A DNA stretch of 64,000 nt from Arthrobacter sp. Bi26. Its GTDB lineage: Bacteria > Actinomycetota > Actinomycetes > Actinomycetales > Micrococcaceae. This document shows positions 8,688-16,518 of the stretch, piece after piece. Under the pieces are notes generated by a model. The model did not search any database and was not told the origin of the DNA. It saw only the letters and a list, made by a program, of their open reading frames with translations. Position 1 is the first letter of the stretch. Each line of letters begins with the position of its first letter. The DNA lies in assembly GCF_918697925.1 (NCBI RefSeq), contig NZ_CAKKMF010000016.1, forward strand, positions 1 through 64,000. The letters run 5' to 3'. Made by a program: the position numbers and the translations under genes.

Positions 8688-9886
8688 TGACCACCGCAAC
8701 GGACCTGTCCGTCAATTCCGATTTCTATGTCTTGGACGACTACCTCAACGACACAGACCGTGCCCTGATCGCCCGGGTCCGTTCCTTTGTCGAGCAGGAC
8801 GTCACCCCCATCATCAACGAATACTGGGAGAAAGCGGACTTCCCGTATCAGCTGGTACCAAAGTTCGCGGAGCTGGGCATCATCGGCACCGCCATCCAGG
8901 GCTACGGCTGCCCGGGCCTCACCCGGCTGCAGACCGGCCTCGTCGCGATGGAACTCTCCCGCGGGGACGGGAGCATCAACACCTTCAACGCGGTCCATTC
9001 AGGCCTGGCGATGGGCAGCATCAACCTGCTCGGCAGCGACGAGCAGAAACAGCGCTGGCTGCCGCCCATGGCCAAACTGCAAAAGCTGGGCGCATTCGCG
9101 CTGACGGAACCGGCGCACGGCTCGGACTCTGTGGCGCTGGAAACCTCAGCGCGGCTGGACGGCGACCATTACGTCATCAACGGATCCAAACGCTGGATCG
9201 GGCTGGGCCATGTTGCGGACCTCGTCATCATCTGGGCCCGGGACACCGCGGACCAGAAGGTGAAGGCGTTCGTCCTGGAAAAGAACGACGACGGCACCTA
9301 CCCCGCCGGCTACCACGCCGAGGCCATCACGGGAAAGATGGCGAAGCGGGCCATCCAGCAGGCACAGATCGAGATCGAGGGCCTGCGGATCCCTGCGGAA
9401 AACCTGCTGGCCAAGTCGAAGTCCTTCCGCGACGTCGGAGCGGTGCTCAACACCACCCGCAGCACCGTGGCCTGGGAATCGCTCGGCCATGCCACTGCCG
9501 CCTACGAGATGGCAGTCAAATACGCCCGGGAACGCGTCCAGTTCGGTCACCCGATTGCCAGCTACCAGCTGGTGCAGAACAAACTCGCCAACATGCTCGC
9601 GGACCTCACAGCCATGCAGCTGATCTGCTTCCGCACGGCGGCGCTTCAGGACGAGGGCAGGCTCAGCAACGAGCAGGCTTCCCTGGCCAAGATGTTCACC
9701 GGAGACAAGGCACGAACGCTCTGCCGGGATGCCCGGGACCTGTTCGGCGGGAATGGAATCCTGCTGGAAAACCATGTGGCCCGCCACCTGACCGACATGG
9801 AAGTGGTCCATACCTACGAAGGTACCGACTCCATCCAGTCACTGATCCTGGGGCGGGAAATCACAGGCGTCTCGGCCTTCTCCTGA
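8687..9886 (+). CDS. Acyl-CoA dehydrogenase of the glutaryl-CoA dehydrogenase-like branch
   Basis: A 399-residue FAD enzyme that should desaturate the acyl-CoA made by the upstream CoA-transferase. FALTEPAHGSD is the flavin/acyl loop and TYEGTDSIQSLILGREITG holds the catalytic Glu in the position used by glutaryl-CoA dehydrogenases. In human GCDH the substrate carboxylate is bound by an Arg-Ser pair (Arg94, Ser95). From my memory of that sequence the aligned residues here are Asn-Thr (in GDGSINTFN), which argues for a short monocarboxylic acyl-CoA like plant ACX4 rather than decarboxylation of glutaryl-CoA. Translationally coupled to the gene before it; a strong terminator follows. Confidence 0.88.
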   Translation: MTTATDLSVNSDFYVLDDYLNDTDRALIARVRSFVEQDVTPIINEYWEKADFPYQLVPKFAELGIIGTAIQGYGCPGLTRLQTGLVAMELSRGDGSINTFNAVHSGLAMGSINLLGSDEQKQRWLPPMAKLQKLGAFALTEPAHGSDSVALETSARLDGDHYVINGSKRWIGLGHVADLVIIWARDTADQKVKAFVLEKNDDGTYPAGYHAEAITGKMAKRAIQQAQIEIEGLRIPAENLLAKSKSFRDVGAVLNTTRSTVAWESLGHATAAYEMAVKYARERVQFGHPIASYQLVQNKLANMLADLTAMQLICFRTAALQDEGRLSNEQASLAKMFTGDKARTLCRDARDLFGGNGILLENHVARHLTDMEVVHTYEGTDSIQSLILGREITGVSAFS

Positions 9887-9907
9887 TCTGTTTCGTTTTC
9901 TCTGGAA

Positions 9908-9944
9908 CAAAGCACGGCCATCCGCACTGGAGGGCCGTGCTTTG
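9908..9944 (+). terminator. Rho-independent type hairpin after the acyl-CoA dehydrogenase
   Basis: A perfect 12-bp stem (9908-9919 with 9933-9944) closes a 13-nt loop, 21 nt past the stop codon. The stem ends in an A-tract/T-tract pair. Confidence 0.8.
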
Positions 9945-9984
9945 TCGTTAAGGGCTCACGGGTTGTAAGCAGGCCTGGATGCCG

Positions 9985-10006
9985 CCGGTGTTTCAAAGTG
10001 GAACAC
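9985..10006 (+). promoter_or_regulatory. 22-bp near-palindromic operator, copy 2 (MFS gene)
   Basis: Identical over 22 bp to the minus strand of 3124-3145 and in the same orientation relative to its gene. It ends 175 nt before the MFS start. The long leader to 10182 carries no recognisable gene. Confidence 0.7.
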
Positions 10007-10162
10007 CTGTGAGCTACACCACACTTCTATGGTGGAAGAAGGCACAGCGCGGCGGTTACACCAGAGCCCGCTGCCGCACGAACACCGCGCAAACGACGCC
10101 TGCGTCGTGCGCTCCCCCAAAGGCACGAGGCCACACTGGCCGGCAATTCCCCCCAACGGTTC

Positions 10163-10180
10163 TGTTTCAAAGGAGAAACA
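10163..10180 (+). promoter_or_regulatory. Degenerate copy of the operator overlapping the MFS ribosome binding site
   Basis: TGTTTCAAAGGAGAAACA is a TGTTTC/GAAACA palindrome sharing its first ten bases with the 22-bp element core. It contains the AGGAG Shine-Dalgarno of the next gene, so binding there or RNA pairing could affect expression. It may also be chance. Confidence 0.4.
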
Positions 10181-10181
10181 A

Positions 10182-11528
10182 ATGACAAGCACAACAGCAT
10201 CGCGGCCCGCGATGACTCCCCGCCGAGCAGCGATAGCCGCGCTCCTCGGCAGCACCCTCGAGTACTACGACTTTTTCGTGTACGGCGCCGCGGCCGCCCT
10301 CGTCTTCAACGTGCTGTTCTTTCCATCCGGCGACCCCACCGTTGCGCTGATCGCATCGTTCGCCACCTTCGCGGTGGGCTACGTGGCACGGCCTGTCGGT
10401 GCGGTGGTGATGGGACACTTCGGCGATCGAATCGGCCGCAAACGCGTCATGCTTGCCACAGTCGTCATGATGGGCATCGCATCCTTCGCCATCGGCTGTC
10501 TCCCGACGTACGACCAGGTAGGCCTGTTGGCCCCGGCACTGCTGGTGGTCCTGCGCGTGGTTCAAGGCTTCTCCGCGGGGGCCGAGTCGGCGGGAGCCTC
10601 AACATTGACCGTTGAACATTCCCCGGTCGGGCGCCGTGGGTTCTTCACCAGTTTCGTTATGGTTGGCTACGCAGTCGGCTGCTCGCTGGCGACCATCGTA
10701 TTCCTGCCGGTGGCGCTCCTGCCCGCCGAACAGCTCTACACCTGGGGCTGGAGGATTCCGTTCTGGCTCAGCGCCGTCGTCGTCGTTATTACCTACTACG
10801 TGCGGAGCCACCTGGACGAAACGCCGGTGTTCGCCGAGGCGAAGGAAGAAAGCGCTGTTCGCAAGCTGCCGCTGAACGACGTGTTCAAGCATCACTGGCG
10901 CGACGTGATCCGTGTCGCCGGAGCGTCACTGATGGCAGCGATGCAGACTTTGTTCGCTGTGTTCAGCCTTTCGTACGCAACCTCAGTCGGGGTGGACCGG
11001 AGCGCGATGCTCGCCATCATCTCCGGAGCAATTGCCCTGTCGATTGTCACCATCCCGGCGGCCGGCTACCTCTCCGACGTCATCGGCCGGAAGCGAACCA
11101 TGCTGATCGCCTCTGCGGGCTGTTCGCTCACGATCTTCGGGTATCTTTGGGCGATCTCGACGACGGATATCTTGCTGATCGCGATTTTCGCGTTCCTCAA
11201 CATGTCACTGTTCTTTAGCTGCTATAACGGCGTGTGGACGTCGTTCTTCGCCGAGCAATTCCCGGCACCCGTTCGGTTCACTGGCATGGCCGTCAGCAAC
11301 CAGCTCGGCAACCTCCTGGCCGGCTTCGCTCCGATGGTCGCTGCAATTCTCCTTAAGCCTGGCCCGTCGGGCTGGCTTCCGGTGGCAATTTTTGGCGCAG
11401 TAGCCGCCGGCATCGCCGCGATCGCGGTGATCGGACTGCGCGAGACGTCCAAGACCCCGACGGAACTGCTCGGTGGCCCACGAGCGGCGGACCACGTGCG
11501 TCAATTGGACTCCGCCACAGCCTCCTGA
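10182..11528 (+). CDS. MFS transporter, metabolite:H+ symporter (MHS) family
   Basis: A 448-residue inner-membrane carrier with about 12 membrane segments. The motif DRIGRKRVML in loop 2-3 and its echo DVIGRKRTML in loop 8-9, plus the STLEYYDFFVYG start of helix 1, are characteristic of the MHS (ShiA/ProP/KgtP-like) group, which imports organic acids and osmolytes by proton symport. The ATG at 10182 with AGGAG six bases upstream is chosen; the frame is open further upstream but without a site. Shared operator copies with the BVMO operon suggest uptake of the pathway substrate or an acid intermediate. Confidence 0.9.
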   Translation: MTSTTASRPAMTPRRAAIAALLGSTLEYYDFFVYGAAAALVFNVLFFPSGDPTVALIASFATFAVGYVARPVGAVVMGHFGDRIGRKRVMLATVVMMGIASFAIGCLPTYDQVGLLAPALLVVLRVVQGFSAGAESAGASTLTVEHSPVGRRGFFTSFVMVGYAVGCSLATIVFLPVALLPAEQLYTWGWRIPFWLSAVVVVITYYVRSHLDETPVFAEAKEESAVRKLPLNDVFKHHWRDVIRVAGASLMAAMQTLFAVFSLSYATSVGVDRSAMLAIISGAIALSIVTIPAAGYLSDVIGRKRTMLIASAGCSLTIFGYLWAISTTDILLIAIFAFLNMSLFFSCYNGVWTSFFAEQFPAPVRFTGMAVSNQLGNLLAGFAPMVAAILLKPGPSGWLPVAIFGAVAAGIAAIAVIGLRETSKTPTELLGGPRAADHVRQLDSATAS

Positions 11529-11571
11529 TCCCGCTCCCAGGCGGGCGTGTCCCCGCTGGCCATCATCCGGC

Positions 11572-12363
11572 TCACCCGTCTGCGGAATCGGTTCCCAGCA
11601 GTGAACGCGCCTGGAGGATTGCCTGTTCGACGTCGTCGTTGAGGTCTCCGGTGGGCAGTGAGCCGAGTTCACCGCGGAGCAGCCCCACATCCTTGAGCAG
11701 CAGGTCGTACTGGACGTCGACGAGGTTATCGCTCATCCAGCTCTGTCCGGTCGACACGCCTATCACCTCGAAGAGGTCCGAGGCGGGTACTCCGTGCTCG
11801 GCTGCGAGGTTGAGCATCCGTGCGGTGGCGGCCAGGTTGTAGGTGGCCAGGGCGTTGTTGAGGAGTTTCACCAGTGCGGGCTGGCCGTAGGACTGCATCC
11901 GGAAGACACGGCCGGAGATGTCGGCCAGCAGTTTGTCCTCGGCCTCAGTGGGGGCGGGTCCGGCGAGGAAGATGGTCATCGTGCCGTGGCGTGCCCCCTG
12001 GGGGCCGCCTGAGACCGGGGCCTCGAACGCGCGCCAGGAGCCGGGGGCCGAGGAGAAGATCCTCCGGGCGTCCGCCGGCGCGAGCGTTGTGTGGACGAAG
12101 ACGGTCAGTGGCCGTTCGGTGTGGGCCTGGAGGGCCTCGAACACGGACGAGACCTGGTCCGCCAACCGCACCGCAATGTGGACACTGTCCACGGAGGGCC
12201 AGTCCACAGCCGCCAGGTCACTGCCGGCCGGCGATTTGTTCTCCTCCGACCACTCGCGGATGCGGTCCTGGTTGAAGTCGTAGCCGTAGACCTTCTGTCC
12301 CAGTTCGGCGAGGTGTGCGCCGATGTTTCCACCGATGGGTCCGAGTCCAATTACCAGATGCAT
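11572..12363 (-). CDS. Beta-hydroxyacid dehydrogenase-like NAD(P)-binding protein
   Basis: A 263-residue member of the 6-phosphogluconate/3-hydroxyisobutyrate dehydrogenase superfamily. GLGPIGGNIGAHLAELGQ is the N-terminal dinucleotide motif, EAPVSGGPQGARHGTMTIFL is the family substrate-binding block, and the catalytic Lys is in LVKLLNNALATYN. Slightly shorter than the usual ~290 residues. AAGGAA precedes the ATG. It follows the carboxymuconolactone-decarboxylase-like gene on the same strand after 122 nt and is probably under the same TetR control. Substrate unknown. Confidence 0.85.
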   Translation of the reverse strand: MHLVIGLGPIGGNIGAHLAELGQKVYGYDFNQDRIREWSEENKSPAGSDLAAVDWPSVDSVHIAVRLADQVSSVFEALQAHTERPLTVFVHTTLAPADARRIFSSAPGSWRAFEAPVSGGPQGARHGTMTIFLAGPAPTEAEDKLLADISGRVFRMQSYGQPALVKLLNNALATYNLAATARMLNLAAEHGVPASDLFEVIGVSTGQSWMSDNLVDVQYDLLLKDVGLLRGELGSLPTGDLNDDVEQAILQARSLLGTDSADG

Positions 12364-12485
12364 GAGCGTTCCTTATGTGTGGGAGTTGAGGTTGTGCGGG
12401 GGGATGCCGGGCCGGACTGACGGGTTATCCAGGTTGCCAGCTGGATCGGCGGGTGTCATGAGGACGTCAGAGCGGGGGAATCGCC

Positions 12486-12899
12486 TCAGTCCGTGGGGGT
12501 CTCCGGGGTCAGGCCGCGCTCTGCCATGACTTCCTTGACGAGGGTCAGGGCGTTGAGCACGCGCGGGAACCCGATGTAGGGGATGCAGTGGATCAGGGCA
12601 CCAACGATCTTCTCTTTTGTCAGGCCCACGTTGAAGCCGGTGTTGATGTGCAGCTTCAACTGGGGCTCGGTGCCCAGGGCGACCAGCGTGGAGATGGTCA
12701 CCATGGTCTGCTCCTGCTGGGTCAGGCCGGTCCGGGAGTAGATGTCTCCGAAGGCGAAGGAGACGATGTAGTCAGACAGGTCCTCGTCCAAGCTCTTGTA
12801 AGACTCCACGAGCTTGACGTGGTCGAAGGTGTTGGTGTGCTCGGAGGAGACGAGCTCCATCATGCGGTCGAGTCCGCGCTGGTATCGATCTGTGGCCAT
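12486..12899 (-). CDS. Carboxymuconolactone decarboxylase / AhpD-like family protein
   Basis: A 137-residue all-helical CMD-family protein. The block QEQTMVTISTLVALGTEPQL and the C-terminal GFPRVLNALTLVKEV are typical of gamma-carboxymuconolactone decarboxylase relatives. I see no CxxC pair of the peroxidase AhpD type. Start at 12899 is chosen because AGGAG lies 7 nt upstream and the family N-terminus begins there. First gene of a leftward pair divergent from a TetR gene, with a perfect palindromic operator between. Enzymatic role unproven. Confidence 0.85.
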   Translation of the reverse strand: MATDRYQRGLDRMMELVSSEHTNTFDHVKLVESYKSLDEDLSDYIVSFAFGDIYSRTGLTQQEQTMVTISTLVALGTEPQLKLHINTGFNVGLTKEKIVGALIHCIPYIGFPRVLNALTLVKEVMAERGLTPETPTD

Positions 12900-12969
12900 G
12901 TCGGCGCTCCTAAATTGCGTAGGGTGGTTGTGGGCGTGTCGGGTGCCGGCCCGCTTCAACCAATTTTGA

Positions 12970-12990
12970 AACGCTACGTTGCGTAGCGTT
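12970..12990. promoter_or_regulatory. Perfect 9-3-9 TetR-type operator
   Basis: AACGCTACG, TTG, CGTAGCGTT: a perfect inverted repeat in the divergent intergenic region, 71 nt from the leftward start at 12899 and 48 nt from the TetR start. Position and size fit autoregulation by the adjacent TetR protein. A partial half site GCGTAG lies at about 12916. Confidence 0.8.
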
Positions 12991-13037
12991 AGTACTAACT
13001 TTAGCGCTTCAGGCGCACAACTGGAAGGGGCGTGGAT

Positions 13038-13667
13038 GTGGCTAATCCCACAGGGGCGGGCGAAGGCGGAATCGTCGAGGCCGCCCGACCCGCAGACACG
13101 GGTCGGCGCGCACGGACGGAGAAGTTGATTCTTGACGCCACGCGGGAGATGCTCGCGGAGGTCGGAGTCAACGGCCTGACTGTCGAGGGCGTGGCGAACC
13201 GTTCCGGCGTGGCCAAGACGACCATCTACCGCCGGTATCGGTCAAAAACCGACCTCGCCCTGGCCGTCCTGCTTGACTCGGTCGAATACCTGGGGACCAC
13301 GCCGGATGTTGGGGATACCTACGCCGAACTGGCGGAGGTAGTTGACCGCACCATCGAGCTTCTTAACTCCACCCTGATAGGCCGCATCATGCAGGGCCTC
13401 GTATCGGAGATCGCTGCGGACCCTGAGCTCGCCCTTGCTTACCGGGAGCGGGTGGTGAACCGCCGGGTGGCGGATGTGCGCCGTCTGGTGGAGCGGGGCA
13501 TCTCCCGGGGAGACCTGAGGCCGGACGTCGACGCCGAGATGCTCACCGATCTCCTGCTGGGGCCGATCTACTATCGATTCTTCCTAAGTGGTTCGCCGCT
13601 GGATGAAGGCTTTGGGGTCCGGCTCGTCAGCACGCTGTTTTCGCGCGGCCCCGCCCAGGGTGCATAG
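13038..13667 (+). CDS. TetR/AcrR-family transcriptional regulator
   Basis: A ~209-residue repressor. The HTH reads ILDATREMLAEVGVNGLTVE then GVANRSGVAKTTIYRRYRSK, followed by a helical ligand domain (TetR_C). GTG at 13038 is preferred because AAGGGG at 13025-13030 is 7 nt upstream; the in-frame GTG at 13032 is too close to it. It is divergent from the CMD-like and hydroxyacid dehydrogenase genes and presumably represses them and itself through 12970-12990. Confidence 0.88.
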   Translation: MANPTGAGEGGIVEAARPADTGRRARTEKLILDATREMLAEVGVNGLTVEGVANRSGVAKTTIYRRYRSKTDLALAVLLDSVEYLGTTPDVGDTYAELAEVVDRTIELLNSTLIGRIMQGLVSEIAADPELALAYRERVVNRRVADVRRLVERGISRGDLRPDVDAEMLTDLLLGPIYYRFFLSGSPLDEGFGVRLVSTLFSRGPAQGA

Positions 13668-13774
13668 CTGAGATTCGCTGATGGTGCGGGGGCGAGGCCG
13701 ACGTCGACGGTGTCCTCCCTTCGAAAGGGGCCCACCACTCAGATCACCTGACGCGCTCCCCCGCCGCCTCCCAC

Positions 13775-14542
13775 TCACATAGGCGCAGTCATGTGGAGCC
13801 CGGGCAGCAGCTCAGGGTGCGCCGGGACGAAGAGCGCGAAGACGATCAGCGAGACTCCAGTGATCCGGCTGAAGGCGGGTCCGTATTTCCACGTCTTCTC
13901 CAGGAAGATAACTACCGTGATCGCCACCATCCATGCCAGGTTCATCACGCCGACAGCGATCAGCACGACCATTAGCCCCCAACAACATCCGACGCAGTAC
14001 ACGCCGTGGTACACGCCCACGCGGACATCCCGCAGGCGGCCCTTGTATCCGGATACGTGCAACAGGAATGCTATGGGCGACCGGCAGTGCCGGAGACAGA
14101 AATCCTTCAGCGGGGTCAGCTGGTACACGCCCGCCGCCACCAGCACTCCAGCCCCCACCCAAGGTGCTAGATCCGGCGCATCCTCAGCCAGCAGCGCAGA
14201 CAACGCCGCGGCCGCGTAGGCAACGACTCCGAATCCGATCCATGTCAGAAGGTAACCGCCGACCAAGGCAGTTGTCCGGATGGCCCTGACCCTGCTGCTG
14301 CGTACGGCACGGATGGACCTGAGATACGCCGAAGTGAGAGGCGCCAGCGCCGGCAACATCATGGCTGCCATCATCAGCGTCCACACGCCCAGGAAACCCC
14401 AGAGCCTCAGTCCCATGGTTCCCGGGCCTGTGGACATGTCGGCGAGGCCTAAGAAAGTGAGGTACCACGCCAGTGCAGCGCACCCGATCAACGCCAACTC
14501 ACCGGCATGGTGGCTAACTGTCAGGCCACTTCTGCCCGCCAC
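13775..14542 (-). CDS. DUF2182 integral membrane protein
   Basis: A 255-residue membrane protein with about seven hydrophobic segments. Family marks are WTLMMAAMMLPALAP in the second segment, LKDFCLRHCRSP, and a Cys-rich GVYCVGCCWGLM in a later segment; Met and Cys richness suggests metal handling. The GTG start directly abuts the stop of the DUF1326 gene, so the two are translationally coupled. DUF1326 and DUF2182 genes are often neighbours in bacteria and archaea, but I know of no established function. Confidence 0.85.
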   Translation of the reverse strand: MAGRSGLTVSHHAGELALIGCAALAWYLTFLGLADMSTGPGTMGLRLWGFLGVWTLMMAAMMLPALAPLTSAYLRSIRAVRSSRVRAIRTTALVGGYLLTWIGFGVVAYAAAALSALLAEDAPDLAPWVGAGVLVAAGVYQLTPLKDFCLRHCRSPIAFLLHVSGYKGRLRDVRVGVYHGVYCVGCCWGLMVVLIAVGVMNLAWMVAITVVIFLEKTWKYGPAFSRITGVSLIVFALFVPAHPELLPGLHMTAPM

Positions 14543-15148
14543 CTAAGCGGACCAGGCGAAGGGAGCCGAGAAAGAGTTCTTCCCGGCATTATCCCAAGTC
14601 ATCCCGAACACGTCGACGCGGGCGGTGCTGGATGTGCCGGCTGCCAGAGTGTCGGCCGGGAATCCGATCCCGCTGACTTTCACTCCTCGTCCTGTGGGAT
14701 CCAGGGGAGACACGAAGTCCTCGACCGCCATGTCGACGGCGCTGCCAATACGGACCTGGTGGATACGCCCGTCGTCGGCGTAGGCCATTTCCAGGGACTC
14801 CATTCCCGCCATTTCACCGATCAAAGGGGCGAGGCCCTCCATGGGTCCGCCGAGCTGACCACCGAAGACTCCACCGAGCGCCTCGGCCTGCTCAGCTGAG
14901 GCAGCGGCATCCATCAGAACTCCGACTTTCCAGCCCCCGTCACTCATTACGGCCGGAGTATCGGCTACGACGCAGACTGTCAGACCGCCGACGTCGACAC
15001 CGTTTACTTCGCCAGTTTCCACGTGGAAGGCCAAAGCCACGTTGCAGCGTTCGTTATCCGCCGGTGCGGTCAGCCCTGAAGTCGAACACGGGCAGACCAT
15101 ATCGCAATTGCAATTCTCAAAATATGTACCCTCGACATGCCACGGCAT
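14543..15148 (-). CDS. DUF1326 cysteine-rich protein
   Basis: A 201-residue soluble protein. Its N-terminus MPWHVEGTYFENCNCDMVCP then C places four Cys at 13, 15, 19 and 21, the hallmark of DUF1326 and a plausible metal-binding site. ATG at 15148 is chosen for GGAG seven bases upstream; upstream in-frame codons add ten unrelated residues. First gene of a two-gene unit with the DUF2182 membrane protein. No signal peptide is visible, so it probably sits at the cytoplasmic face beside its partner. Confidence 0.85.
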   Translation of the reverse strand: MPWHVEGTYFENCNCDMVCPCSTSGLTAPADNERCNVALAFHVETGEVNGVDVGGLTVCVVADTPAVMSDGGWKVGVLMDAAASAEQAEALGGVFGGQLGGPMEGLAPLIGEMAGMESLEMAYADDGRIHQVRIGSAVDMAVEDFVSPLDPTGRGVKVSGIGFPADTLAAGTSSTARVDVFGMTWDNAGKNSFSAPFAWSA

Positions 15149-15376
15149 TTGGGGCTCCTTTCGAAGTGGCACCCCCAAAAGAAAGTCTCCTCGCGGCCCT
15201 GAGCAGTGTCAACGCTGGGCGGCGGCCTATGCAAAAGGCCATTCTGGGCCGCCCTGCGCTTCGAACGGAGGGGTGCGACGAGCCACAAGATACCGGGGCA
15301 TCGCTCCCCCGGAAACCGGCACCGAATGACCCGGGTTTCGACCCTCTCGGTCAGTTCCAACGATGCGCCACCGCGG

Positions 15377-15580
15377 CTAACTGGCCGGCGTCACGACGTC
15401 CTCCAGCACTGACCTGTCGAAGAAACGGAGCTCGCCCGTCGCCTGGAAAAACACTGGAACTACTGAAGTGTTCGCGTCCTTCGAGGTCTCGTAGATCTCG
15501 GGCGCGCTCCCGTGCTTTCGCGCAATGGTTCCAATCAAGTCGGTGCCGCGAACCCGGACGGTTCGATATTTATAGCTCAT
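15377..15580 (-). CDS. Small hypothetical protein
   Basis: A 67-residue protein starting MSYKYRTVRVRGTDLIGTIA. It is basic at the N-terminus and acidic near the C-terminus, with no membrane segment or Cys. I do not recognise the family. The ATG has only GGGG as a weak ribosome binding site; in-frame codons upstream look non-coding. It stands alone between the DUF1326 gene and a GNAT gene. Confidence 0.5.
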   Translation of the reverse strand: MSYKYRTVRVRGTDLIGTIARKHGSAPEIYETSKDANTSVVPVFFQATGELRFFDRSVLEDVVTPAS

Positions 15581-15797
15581 TTGGACCCCCTCGTCTGCCA
15601 AGGCAAACCCTACTCCTGAGAATGCATAAACTGGGCAGGTGGTAATCCTTACCGACGCATCCACCGCCACCGCCTTCCAACGCCTGCGCGAGGACCTGTT
15701 GCAGGGGATGCATGGCGCCACCTCCCGCACCGAAGCCATCGCGATGGCCCACAGCGACGGCCTGCGTTAGGCCCGGGACCGGGAGGCATCCACGATA

Positions 15798-16370
15798 TTG
15801 GCAATCGAGATTCGTCCGGCGACGCAGTTCGAGGACGTACGAACAGTGGTTGGACCCAAGCGGCCCGATGCGACCGTGTGCTGGTGCCTGAGCTACCGCA
15901 TCCCTTCCAAGCAGAACGTGCAGTTGCATGGCACGGAGCGCGGCGCGCTCATGAAGCAACTCGTGGGACAGGATCCGCCGCCCGGGGTACTCGCGTACGA
16001 CGGCGACGACGTGGTGGGCTGGGCCGGCGTCCATCCACGCTCCGACACCAACTTTGCCCGCAACCGCAAAATTCCCCACGTGGACGACCTCGACGTGTGG
16101 TCGGTGTGGTGCATCCGGGTGCGGCCCGGGCACCGCGGCGAGGGAATCGCCCATCAGCTGCTACACGGTGCGGTCGACTTTGCCCGCAGCCACGGTGCGC
16201 CTGCCATCGACGGCTACCCCGTCGACAACCAGGGCAGCCACGTCGACCTGACCATGGCCTACGTTGGCACCCGGAAGCTCTTCGAACGGGCCGGGTTCAC
16301 GAAGGCTGCCGACACCGACTCCGTGATTAATGGGTTTCCCCGCGTGCTCATGCGCCTGGAACTGCCTTGA
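15798..16370 (+). CDS. GNAT-family N-acetyltransferase
   Basis: A 190-residue protein with the GNAT acetyl-CoA site VRPGHRGEGIAHQLLHGAV and a C-terminal YVGTRKLFERAGF. It begins at a TTG (MAIEIRPATQFED), the only start matching the GNAT N-terminus. Just upstream (15639-15770) a 43-codon frame ends SRTEAIAMAHSDGLR; it may be a gene remnant. The acceptor substrate is unknown and no operon partner is evident. Confidence 0.8.
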   Translation: MAIEIRPATQFEDVRTVVGPKRPDATVCWCLSYRIPSKQNVQLHGTERGALMKQLVGQDPPPGVLAYDGDDVVGWAGVHPRSDTNFARNRKIPHVDDLDVWSVWCIRVRPGHRGEGIAHQLLHGAVDFARSHGAPAIDGYPVDNQGSHVDLTMAYVGTRKLFERAGFTKAADTDSVINGFPRVLMRLELP

Positions 16371-16518
16371 TTGCAGGACGCGTCAATCCACTTAACGCAA
16401 TGTCGGCCCCGTCACACCTCACGGCATAGGATCGAAACTGTGGAACTAACCGAGAGGACGCTACAGGCGGCCTTGTGGCGGGTAAGCAAGCCGCAGAAAC
16501 TACTTGAGAGTATGGATC

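Noticed and set aside
8687..9886. Firm call as glutaryl-CoA dehydrogenase
   Set aside because: The carboxylate-binding Arg seems absent, so only the family branch is named.
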